From Clostridiales bacterium (GTDB lineage: Bacteria; Bacillota; Clostridia; Oscillospirales; Acutalibacteraceae), in the NCBI GenBank assembly GCA_012728445.1, contig JAAYFA010000056.1, positions 1 to 9,791 of the forward strand: a DNA stretch of 9,791 nucleotides. The letters run 5' to 3'. Position numbers and translations under genes: made by a program. Positions 1 to 6,517 of this stretch are shown piece after piece. Each line of letters starts with the position of its first letter. The stretch's first letter is position 1. Under the pieces are notes generated by a model. It had not been told where the DNA came from, did not search any database, and was given only the letters and a program-made list of their open reading frames with translations.

Positions 1-1268
1 CCGGCCGATTGAATCATTTTATACAGTGACGGCGAAATCTTGTAGAGTTTATGTTCCAAACTGTTTTGTGGCGGAGGAATGTTCTGCAATAAATCAGTTT
101 TTTCGCGTTTCCCCTGCCAGGAAGAAATTGTATATTCGTAATCGTTGAGCTCTGCAACACTTGTCGCCTCAAGCTCATCGTACCCATGCTCAAACTCCGG
201 CAAAAACAAAGGGCTGCTGTTGATTAGCCCCGCATCTTCAAGCTCATCGAATCGCTTTGCCGCCGGGAAGATCTCAAACTTCTGATTGAAGGCATATAGG
301 ATAAGCGGAGAAAGTGTATAATGCAAAAATTCAATTAGCCATGGAGCATTTTGTAAATTTATCTCATCAGCGGGGCTCAGCTTAAAACCGGGCTTCGCAA
401 AATAGTAAAACAGATACCGCTTATAGATCGAGAAGATACTCTTCTTCGGGTTCTGTTTGGTCGCCAATATCTCGTAAAGCGAAGCGTACCCTTCTTCAAT
501 AAAACTGTAAGGCGGCATGAAATATTCTTCCGCGTATTTTGTTTGAGCGAAGAAAGCATGGAAAAGTCTGTGAGCCAAAAGCTCGATATCCCGCTCGTTC
601 CCGCTTTTCATACTAAACGCCGCGTTATCGTCACCGGCTCCTGCGAAGATGGGCTTGCTCTCATCGTTTAAAAGAAACAATCGGAAATCCGGCAAGCCAA
701 ACCCGAAAAGTTCTTCGAAGTAGGAGACGGTTTGCATCACACGTTCTACGACTTTCTCATCATGGCGTTGCATAAACAGTTTAACTTTTCCTTCTGTTAC
801 CGCTGCGCTTGTATAGAATATGCTTCTTTTTCTAAGCTTGGCGACACGATATACACTGTCAAGAACAGTTGTAAAATGCTCGGTTTTGCCGGGCAGGCAG
901 ACCGTGAAGCTACAATCAAAGGGCAACGTTTCCGTGTCCGGGTACTTTGTCGGATGGGGTAAAGCCACCGCCCGACAAAGCTCAAAGGCACCATAATCCT
1001 TCAGCAAAATCCCCTGATAGCCGTGCTTGCCCCCGGCGCCGAGGGCTGCGCTGTAGGAAATGCTTTTTGTCGTTTCACCGATGAATAGGATGCCGTCCTC
1101 GGCCTCGGGTGAAAACACGTTTTCTCCGTCGACGTATCGTAAATCGAACATTCTGATTTCAGCGCAGACAAATATCATCTTATTGCACGCACTGTTACCA
1201 CTGATGTCAATGTCGACACGAAGCGTGTTTTCGTGCTGCACCTTAATTGTGTAGTCTAAATGTATCAT
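1..1268 (-). CDS. Partial gluzincin (M1/M61, peptidase MA-like) protein with altered zinc motif; C-terminus off the window
   Basis: Reading the minus strand from ATG 1268, no stop occurs before position 1, giving 422 codons of an unfinished protein. Residues 1 to about 130 look like a beta-rich N-terminal domain (it begins MIHLDYTIKV), as in M1/M61 aminopeptidases. Next comes a helical part with FFE/YFEELFG followed by a strand (FRLFLL, 195-200). The active-site region then reads LAHRLFHAFF (231-240), and 21 residues after the second His comes IEEGYASLYE (257-266). This matches the family layout HExxH...EG(F/Y)A, but the catalytic Glu of HExxH is Arg234. His233, His237 and Glu259 remain, so zinc might still bind while peptidase activity is doubtful. 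There is no signal peptide. The ATG lies 4 nt after the mannosidase stop with no clear Shine-Dalgarno site, suggesting translational coupling. The open frame and protein-like translation make the gene secure; the family call rests on motif and architecture by eye. Confidence 0.82.
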   Translation of the reverse strand, partial: MIHLDYTIKVQHENTLRVDIDISGNSACNKMIFVCAEIRMFDLRYVDGENVFSPEAEDGILFIGETTKSISYSAALGAGGKHGYQGILLKDYGAFELCRAVALPHPTKYPDTETLPFDCSFTVCLPGKTEHFTTVLDSVYRVAKLRKRSIFYTSAAVTEGKVKLFMQRHDEKVVERVMQTVSYFEELFGFGLPDFRLFLLNDESKPIFAGAGDDNAAFSMKSGNERDIELLAHRLFHAFFAQTKYAEEYFMPPYSFIEEGYASLYEILATKQNPKKSIFSIYKRYLFYYFAKPGFKLSPADEINLQNAPWLIEFLHYTLSPLILYAFNQKFEIFPAAKRFDELEDAGLINSSPLFLPEFEHGYDELEATSVAELNDYEYTISSWQGKREKTDLLQNIPPPQNSLEHKLYKISPSLYKMIQSA

Positions 1269-1272
1269 AGGC

Positions 1273-4200
1273 TTACAGAACGAACTTAATCGTTTTAATT
1301 TCGAATGCGCCGAGGGTCAATTCTATTCCACCGTCTACGCCGCATTCCAGCTGTGAATCAATTTCTTCAAGCATGTTGGTTACATAAGCATTTTTATAAG
1401 CGAACCCGGGTCTTAGAACGGTCTTACAACCATATTTTTCCGCTTCATAAAGACGCAGTACGATGCCTGTTCCATCTTCGGCAGGTTTAATCGTTTCGAT
1501 GATGACATTGTCGCAATCGATTTGTGCCAAGCAAGGCAATTCTGCACCGGTATGGCTCACGCGCACGTCATGGTTTAGTTCATAGGCCGGGCGTGTAACC
1601 GTCGGTACGGTAAAGCCTCCTTGATGCGGCATAAAGGAATAGGTCGTATCGTGGACGCCGGCGTCCCCCGTATAGTCGGGAATGGTACCGGCTTTGTGCA
1701 GTGTCAACGCTAAACGAGCGTTTTTCATGGAAACCCCGTATTTACTGTCGTTGAGCAGTGCAACGCCGTACCTCGACTCGGAAATGTCGGTCCACTTATG
1801 ATTACAGACTTCAAATTTTGCCGCTTCGATGCTGTTGTTTCTTGTTGTCGGGCGGGTTATAAAGCCGAGCTGTATCTCATTTTTTGCTTCGGTAACGCGC
1901 AAATCAACGTCGAATACGGCTTTGAGCAGCAGATGCCGGTCTTGCCAATACATGACGGTTTCAAAATCAATGCGCTGGGTATCCGCATAACATATCAGGT
2001 CACAAACAATGCGACTGCGGGTGCCGATTGCCCATTCACTACGTAAGCGTAGCTGCAATCTACCGTTTGATATCAGTTTTCTGCCCTTAAAGCGGGTTTC
2101 GAGCACATATTTATTTTCCGTATTTGCGTCAATGTTCCAGTTGTCGTTTTCAAGGGGTATATCTTCAGCAGTGATAAACGCACCCAGTGGGTAGGCATTC
2201 GTGCCGGTGCGGTCAAGCCTTCTATGCTCAATTTTATCAATAAAATTTATGATATAGCCGTTTTCGTCAAAATCAAACGATGCAAACGGTGTTTCAACAC
2301 TTTTTCCGTCGTACGTAAAAGAATCATCCGCATAGAGCTTTTTGTTTGAATTGCCCGGAGAAATAGAAAGAGGAGCAAGACTCAGTCCGCCGACAGCCGT
2401 TTTTTCGTTGCCGTGGATGTCTGTGTAATACTCGGTTATTGCGTTTGGCGCTGTAATTTTACCGCTGACTGTAAACTGACTCGTCCTTTCCCAAGAAAGG
2501 GAGTTCATAAACGAAGTGCCGGTTTCTTTTCCGAAGGCTGACGTTATTGTTTCAATATCGGACAGAGTTTCTTTGATAAGTGCCGAGACTTCCTCCTTGG
2601 CTTGAACGTGAACAACCGGAATGGAGGAACCGGGCAAGATATCGTGAAACTGGTTAAGGAGTAGCACTTTGTACTGTTCTTCGATTTTATCGCGCTTCCC
2701 ACCTTTTTTTGTTGCCATTTCTATAGCGTTTGCAAACTCAAGGTCGTGCAGTGCGACTTCCGCCTTGCGGTTGTTGCGTTTGATGTCGTGCTGGTTGGTG
2801 AGCGTGCCGCGGTGGAACTCTAAATACAGCTCGCCGTCGTATTCAATCGGGTCATCCAACTCTTTATCGAGACGTTCCATGAATTCCGTAACCGTGCCTA
2901 TTTTCGATTTTGGTATGCCGTTTAAATCTTTTATACGACTATAACTGTCTAAAACTTCAAAATCCGGGCCACCGCCGCCGTCGCCGTGGCCAAACGGAAC
3001 GACGTAACCGGATGTCATGCGTTTGTCGGCAATATCATCCCCACACGCTATAGCGACATTGACATCAATCTGATTGGCGAGCATGGTGAAGTTCGTCAAC
3101 ACACTCGTACCGTCAATGCCAACCCAGCGGAAAGAATTATAGGGGAATTTATTGATTTCGTTCCAAGCAATTTTTGTTGTTGAAAAATATTTGACATCGC
3201 ACCCCTTCATGATTTGAGGGATGTTGGCACTGTAGCCGAAAGTATCCGGCAGCCAGAACGTGTCGGATTTTTTGCCGAAATGTTCCATCGTAAATTTCTG
3301 CCCGTAAATAAATTGACGAATCATCGACTCTCCACCGGTAATGTTGCAGTCACACTCCACCCATACCCCGCCGTTGCAGTCATACCGTCCCTCGGCCACA
3401 CGCTCCTTTATACCCTCAAAAATATCGGGGTAATAAAGGCGCATCCATTCGGTGTGCAGTGCCGACGACTGTATAAATGTGTATTCGGGGTAATAATCCA
3501 TCATCTTTAGGGCGTTTGAATAGGTGCGCGCGCACCTTCTGATGCCATCACTTATCGGCCAATACCATGCCGTGTCTAGATGCGAATGACCTACGAAAAT
3601 CACCTCGCCGCTGTTTGAGCGCGTTTCGGATTTACTCAATATTTTTTTCATGATTTCACGTGCACGAGCAAGTGCGGGGCGCCAAACGCGTTCGTCGTGT
3701 TCATAGGGATTCATATATACAGCCGCATTGACCTGTTCAATAATACGCATTGCCTCTGCGGCAATGAAAGAATCGTGCGATTTATCATAAAGTTGCAGAA
3801 CAATCTTCAAGTCCATCACATAATCGGCAATATCTGTCTGGCGTTCCACGATATCTATGCCATTAAAGGTTTGCGTGATGTTATAAAATGCCGAGTCATC
3901 GCAGTCATACCCCGTGAGGCAACCGGTGGGGACACCGGCGTATGATTCCACCGCAATGTCATAATATTCGCCTTCAACCGCGCAGTCGATAATGGGCTGC
4001 GCGTAGAAAAAGTCGAACATTGGTGTATTGGCATGAAAAAGAGCGCCGCCGGGTTTGCCGTTTACAAACAGCAATGAGTCCTGCTTGGTGCAATCCGCAT
4101 GAATAGAAAGCGCTTTACCCGCCCATTCTTTCGGTACGGTAAAGCCGGATTTAAACCAGCCACATTTAAGTGCACAGCCCCAAGTTTCGCCTTTTTTAAT

Positions 4201-4362
4201 AGGTTTGTAATCGGCCATGGGTACCGAACCGTTATTCTCTTGTGTCTCAAAAACTTCTACATTTTCAAGTTCGCCGAGTTTTTTATACATAAGCTCCGCA
4301 TACGTACGTTGCACACGCGTCATTTGTGTATAGACCTTTTCGAACTCCTTATGAACAAGCAT
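1273..4362 (-). CDS. Glycoside hydrolase family 38 alpha-mannosidase
   Basis: A 1029-residue protein, normal length for a bacterial GH38 enzyme. It should release alpha-linked mannose by a retaining, zinc-dependent mechanism. Numbered from ATG 4362: a jelly-roll-like N-terminal domain (about 60-150, with a W...WF...F.VP pattern and VNGKP); the catalytic barrel with GHSHLDTAW (258-266), GGVWVECDCN (331-340), FWLPDTFGYS (369-378), GHGDGGGGP (458-466), LEFHRGT (514-520) and NQFHDILPGSSI (570-581); then MNSLSWER (619-626), which opens the C-terminal beta domains. By family knowledge the zinc ligands are probably His261, Asp263, Asp373 and His573, with Asp373 as nucleophile. No signal peptide is present, so it is cytoplasmic and acts on imported oligosaccharides. 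An in-frame ATG at 4410 is rejected because it lies between the -35 and -10 boxes of the promoter. GGAGG sits 6 nt before ATG 4362. Exact linkage preference cannot be read from sequence. Confidence 0.97.
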   Translation of the reverse strand: MLVHKEFEKVYTQMTRVQRTYAELMYKKLGELENVEVFETQENNGSVPMADYKPIKKGETWGCALKCGWFKSGFTVPKEWAGKALSIHADCTKQDSLLFVNGKPGGALFHANTPMFDFFYAQPIIDCAVEGEYYDIAVESYAGVPTGCLTGYDCDDSAFYNITQTFNGIDIVERQTDIADYVMDLKIVLQLYDKSHDSFIAAEAMRIIEQVNAAVYMNPYEHDERVWRPALARAREIMKKILSKSETRSNSGEVIFVGHSHLDTAWYWPISDGIRRCARTYSNALKMMDYYPEYTFIQSSALHTEWMRLYYPDIFEGIKERVAEGRYDCNGGVWVECDCNITGGESMIRQFIYGQKFTMEHFGKKSDTFWLPDTFGYSANIPQIMKGCDVKYFSTTKIAWNEINKFPYNSFRWVGIDGTSVLTNFTMLANQIDVNVAIACGDDIADKRMTSGYVVPFGHGDGGGGPDFEVLDSYSRIKDLNGIPKSKIGTVTEFMERLDKELDDPIEYDGELYLEFHRGTLTNQHDIKRNNRKAEVALHDLEFANAIEMATKKGGKRDKIEEQYKVLLLNQFHDILPGSSIPVVHVQAKEEVSALIKETLSDIETITSAFGKETGTSFMNSLSWERTSQFTVSGKITAPNAITEYYTDIHGNEKTAVGGLSLAPLSISPGNSNKKLYADDSFTYDGKSVETPFASFDFDENGYIINFIDKIEHRRLDRTGTNAYPLGAFITAEDIPLENDNWNIDANTENKYVLETRFKGRKLISNGRLQLRLRSEWAIGTRSRIVCDLICYADTQRIDFETVMYWQDRHLLLKAVFDVDLRVTEAKNEIQLGFITRPTTRNNSIEAAKFEVCNHKWTDISESRYGVALLNDSKYGVSMKNARLALTLHKAGTIPDYTGDAGVHDTTYSFMPHQGGFTVPTVTRPAYELNHDVRVSHTGAELPCLAQIDCDNVIIETIKPAEDGTGIVLRLYEAEKYGCKTVLRPGFAYKNAYVTNMLEEIDSQLECGVDGGIELTLGAFEIKTIKFVL

Positions 4363-4368
4363 ATTTTG

Positions 4369-4373
4369 CCTCC
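4369..4373 (-). promoter_or_regulatory. Shine-Dalgarno site fixing the mannosidase start
   Basis: GGAGG on the minus strand, 6 nt before ATG 4362. It selects this start over the in-frame ATG at 4410, which has only a weak purine stretch before it and lies upstream of the predicted transcription start. Confidence 0.88.
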
Positions 4374-4396
4374 GTCTTTTCGTTAAGTCGATATAG

Positions 4397-4425
4397 ATTG
4401 TAGAGGGCATCTATCTCTTTGTCAA
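4397..4425 (-). promoter_or_regulatory. Sigma-A type promoter of the mannosidase unit
   Basis: The -35 box TTGACA (4425-4420, a perfect consensus) and the -10 box TACAAT (4402-4397, five of six) are separated by exactly 17 nt. Transcription should begin near 4390, leaving a leader of roughly 28 nt that contains the Shine-Dalgarno site. The strength of the match suggests a promoter that needs no activator, though a repressor could act on it. It would drive the mannosidase and the coupled downstream gene. Confidence 0.85.
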
Positions 4426-4449
4426 GAAAACGCCCATGAATACCGACAT

Positions 4450-4477
4450 ATAATTGTTTTGAGCCTCTGCCAATTAT
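4450..4477. repeat. Inverted repeat upstream of the mannosidase promoter
   Basis: ATAATTG at 4450-4456 and CAATTAT at 4471-4477 form a 7-bp inverted repeat with a 14-nt spacer, starting 25 nt upstream of the -35 box. It could be a regulator binding site for the mannosidase unit. The arms are AT-rich and short, so chance is a real possibility. Confidence 0.3.
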
Positions 4478-4510
4478 GAACATTGAAGCATCATTTAATG
4501 AATATGTAAA

Positions 4511-4541
4511 AGACCGCAGCGTTTTGTCCACGATGCGGTCT
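4511..4541 (-). terminator. Rho-independent terminator after the membrane protein gene
   Basis: AGACCGCA (4511-4518) pairs with TGCGGTCT (4534-4541) as a perfect 8-bp stem. An inner CGT/ACG pairing (4520-4522 with 4530-4532) closes a 7-nt loop. On the minus strand the stem ends in CT followed by TTT. It starts 24 nt beyond the stop codon of the membrane protein gene and lies before the mannosidase promoter, separating the two units. A GTTTT run also follows on the plus strand, so it may work in both directions, although no plus-strand gene needs it. Confidence 0.82.
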
Positions 4542-4565
4542 CGTTTTATGGGAGTGGTCGTGTTG

Positions 4566-5069
4566 CTACCGTGTCGCTTCTTCCACTGTTTCTTCGTTTT
4601 CTTCCTCTTCCGGTTCATCGCTGTCGTTATCCGCATCAAGGGTTTTTGGTCGTATAAACCAATTCATTAAATATAGATATCCTATGACAAAAGCCGGTAC
4701 GGCAATCAGCAAGCTCAGTGCTAATGCAGTGTACCACTCCATATTAAGTTGTTTGTGGTCAATCACCGATTTCGCCATATGAGAAATTCCGACAAGAATA
4801 AAAGCCAATCCGCCCGTTATTTCATAGGTCCATGAAACGACAACTATAGCAATCATAATCAACGCGGGAATATTTTTCATGAAAAAGTTTGTCGCAATTT
4901 CCTTGTAAGGGATGTTGGAAATATTGCGCCCAAAAAGATCAACCACAAAAGTTTTAAAGTTGGTGCCGGGAACAATGTCGTTGCGTGAAAAATACAAAAG
5001 AACCACCGCAAAAATAAGCGCCAATATCCGCGGTGACCATAAAAGAAGTTTAGCTTTTTTGCTTTTCAT
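4566..5069 (-). CDS. Small four-helix membrane protein with acidic C-terminal tail
   Basis: A 167-residue protein. Numbered from ATG 5069: a lysine-rich cytoplasmic start (MKSKKAK), helix 1 at about 8-28 with WSPRI, a loop, helix 2 at about 66-84, a short helix 3 at about 86-98 starting TGGLAFILVGI, helix 4 at about 113-138, then a tail (145-167) in which 13 of 23 residues are Asp or Glu. The pattern of an N-terminal PRI..LIF helix and a W.YE..GG..FI segment resembles a widespread family of small uncharacterised bacterial membrane proteins. No enzymatic residues stand out and I assign no function. It has its own promoter and terminator, so it looks monocistronic. The in-frame ATG at 5120 is rejected: it falls at about the transcription start and lacks a Shine-Dalgarno site, while GGAGG lies 6 nt before 5069. 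Confidence 0.9.
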   Translation of the reverse strand: MKSKKAKLLLWSPRILALIFAVVLLYFSRNDIVPGTNFKTFVVDLFGRNISNIPYKEIATNFFMKNIPALIMIAIVVVSWTYEITGGLAFILVGISHMAKSVIDHKQLNMEWYTALALSLLIAVPAFVIGYLYLMNWFIRPKTLDADNDSDEPEEEENEETVEEATR

Positions 5070-5075
5070 TTTTTG

Positions 5076-5080
5076 CCTCC
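5076..5080 (-). promoter_or_regulatory. Shine-Dalgarno site fixing the membrane protein start
   Basis: GGAGG on the minus strand, 6 nt before ATG 5069. Its context (GGAGGCAAAA) is the same as the mannosidase site. It rules against the longer reading from 5120. Confidence 0.88.
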
Positions 5081-5125
5081 GATTTGCTTGTTTGCGTCTG
5101 CTTGAATAAGAATGTTGCAATTGCT

Positions 5126-5155
5126 ATTGTATATGCCGTGTTGCATTCATGTCAA
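5126..5155 (-). promoter_or_regulatory. Sigma-A type promoter of the membrane protein gene
   Basis: TTGACA (5155-5150) and TACAAT (5131-5126) with an 18-nt spacer. The hexamers are identical to those of the mannosidase promoter. Transcription should start near 5119, giving a leader of about 50 nt. An overlapping alternative -10 (TATACA) would have a 16-nt spacer. Confidence 0.78.
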
Positions 5156-5164
5156 GCATAATGC
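5143..5164. repeat. Imperfect dyad overlapping the -35 box
   Basis: GCATT (5143-5147) pairs with AATGC (5160-5164), and the pairing continues inward as ATG with CAT if one C (5148) is bulged, leaving a 5-nt loop. The TTGACA box lies inside it. It could be an operator for the membrane protein gene. It is not followed by a T run on the minus strand, so it is unlikely to be a terminator for the upstream hydrolase gene. Confidence 0.3.
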
Positions 5165-5201
5165 GAAAATATCCCTAATCTACATTTTCTTGGGTCAACG
5201 A

Positions 5202-6416
5202 TCAATCCTCTTTGAGTATAGCAATCTGACCCGGCGAAAGCCAAATACCGGCCGTTTGACCCCTTTGAACGTCTTTTTCGCCAACCGGATCCGTGTGTAC
5301 GCCAATTGCGCTAAACTTATTGCCATAATTGCATTGCAGCAAGTTAAACCCTGTTTTCAAGGTGATGCTGACATAGGTTGACTCCTCCGGTGAATTGCAA
5401 CAAACAATATAGTAAGTACTCCCCTCTTTATCATAAAAGCGGGAAAATATCAACGGCACATCGTCGTTTGAATCAATCTCCAACACATTGCCAAACGGCT
5501 CAAACAGTGGCACGCCGCCGTACGCTTTGCCGACATGGTAGCAAGTATCAATTTTTAGTTGAGTAATGATTTCACCACAATAATTGTTAAAAACACGGTT
5601 TACTTCCGACATATCTGTGAAAGCCTGTGTCCGCTCGCCCAATTGATTAATAGGTGCGTTGCGGTAATTGTCTTGAATGCCCGGCATTTGAATCACATAC
5701 CAGGAAACTCCGGCAGCTCCGTGTGCCACAGATGTACCAAGCTGCCACTGCAAGTCATTTTTTGACGGACAGCGGTACCGATAGTGTCCGCAGGAAAGTG
5801 CTGTGTTGAAAAATGGCACGCCTAATCGCTTGGTCGCCAGGCCGTATTCCTTGAGGTTTTCAAAATATATATCCAAAGCATCAAATTCGTTTTGCATTTG
5901 AGCATAGCAATCGTATGACAAAAGTTTGGCGTTACCCTCTAGTACCACTCTGTTGAGATAATCCGCAAGGTTAGCCGAACCGATGCGCGGCGCTATCCAA
6001 GCAAACCAGGGCAGCAAGTTCAAATAAGCAATTAGTTGCGGTGCCATTTCCCCTTGAATTTTTAGAGCGGCAAACGCATCCGCCGCCTCATTGGCATCCG
6101 GCTCATCACCGGCAAAGAAACCATAAACGGCAGAATGAGAACCGTAATCGTCAAGTGCCTGTTGAAACAACTCTCTATACCCATCCTCGCCAAGTTTTGT
6201 CAGGTTGCGCCAGTGTGTACGGTAATCGCGCAAAATCACCTTGATGTCAAACTCCGCCGAACGGTCAAGCAATTTAATGACATCACCCTTGTCCGCAGAG
6301 GAATAACCCGGTGACATGGCAAGCGTGATGCCCAAATCCCGCCACATGGCAGGGGCGTCGGGCACCAGTTGGTGAATGCTGATGTTGCTCCAAAAGCTGA
6401 TGGGATATTTGGGCAT
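5202..6416 (-). CDS. Putative TIM-barrel glycoside hydrolase, cytoplasmic
   Basis: A 404-residue protein without a signal peptide. It shows the repeating strand/helix pattern of a TIM barrel over residues 1 to about 290. GFFAGDEPDA (99-108) gives a Glu105 in a GDEP motif at a strand end, a common site for the acid/base of clan GH-A-like enzymes. LLSYDCY (165-171) gives Asp169, and a later segment reads LQWQLGTSVAHGAAGVSWY (222-240), where related proteins have a similar stretch that lines the barrel. Residues from about 300 form a beta-rich C-terminal domain of the kind that follows many hydrolase barrels. The overall pattern is of an uncharacterised hydrolase-like family; substrate and CAZy family cannot be given. 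AGGAGG lies 7 nt before ATG 6416. The gene sits 101 nt after the phosphoesterase gene, with no clear promoter or terminator between, so it may be cotranscribed. Confidence 0.88.
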   Translation of the reverse strand: MPKYPISFWSNISIHQLVPDAPAMWRDLGITLAMSPGYSSADKGDVIKLLDRSAEFDIKVILRDYRTHWRNLTKLGEDGYRELFQQALDDYGSHSAVYGFFAGDEPDANEAADAFAALKIQGEMAPQLIAYLNLLPWFAWIAPRIGSANLADYLNRVVLEGNAKLLSYDCYAQMQNEFDALDIYFENLKEYGLATKRLGVPFFNTALSCGHYRYRCPSKNDLQWQLGTSVAHGAAGVSWYVIQMPGIQDNYRNAPINQLGERTQAFTDMSEVNRVFNNYCGEIITQLKIDTCYHVGKAYGGVPLFEPFGNVLEIDSNDDVPLIFSRFYDKEGSTYYIVCCNSPEESTYVSITLKTGFNLLQCNYGNKFSAIGVHTDPVGEKDVQRGQTAGIWLSPGQIAILKED

Positions 6417-6423
6417 GAGTAAA

Positions 6424-6429
6424 CCTCCT
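6424..6429 (-). promoter_or_regulatory. Shine-Dalgarno site of the TIM-barrel hydrolase
   Basis: AGGAGG on the minus strand, 7 nt before ATG 6416. It supports this start against the idea that translation begins at ATG 6490, which is in another frame. Confidence 0.88.
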
Positions 6430-6517
6430 CATAACTCGGTGTTTCATCCAAAGATAGACGCGAGTTTGGTTTGTATTCATTGTCATCCATTACGACCGGA
6501 GAAAGTCTGTCGAATTA

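Noticed and set aside
377..559. Short minus-strand reading frame of 60 codons beginning at 559
   Set aside because: It is out of frame with, and wholly inside, the long open peptidase-like gene at 1268-1, whose translation shows coherent domains.
732..962. Plus-strand reading frame of 76 codons
   Set aside because: Antisense shadow of the peptidase-like gene; it has no Shine-Dalgarno site and its translation has no recognisable features.
4363..4410. N-terminal extension of the mannosidase from ATG 4410
   Set aside because: That ATG lies between the -35 and -10 boxes of a near-perfect promoter and lacks a ribosome binding site.
5070..5120. N-terminal extension of the membrane protein from ATG 5120
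   Set aside because: The predicted transcription start is about 5119, and a GGAGG site lies 6 nt before the internal ATG 5069.
5156..5201. Possible terminator after the TIM-barrel hydrolase gene
   Set aside because: No GC-rich stem followed by a T run is present; the only dyad nearby overlaps the next promoter.
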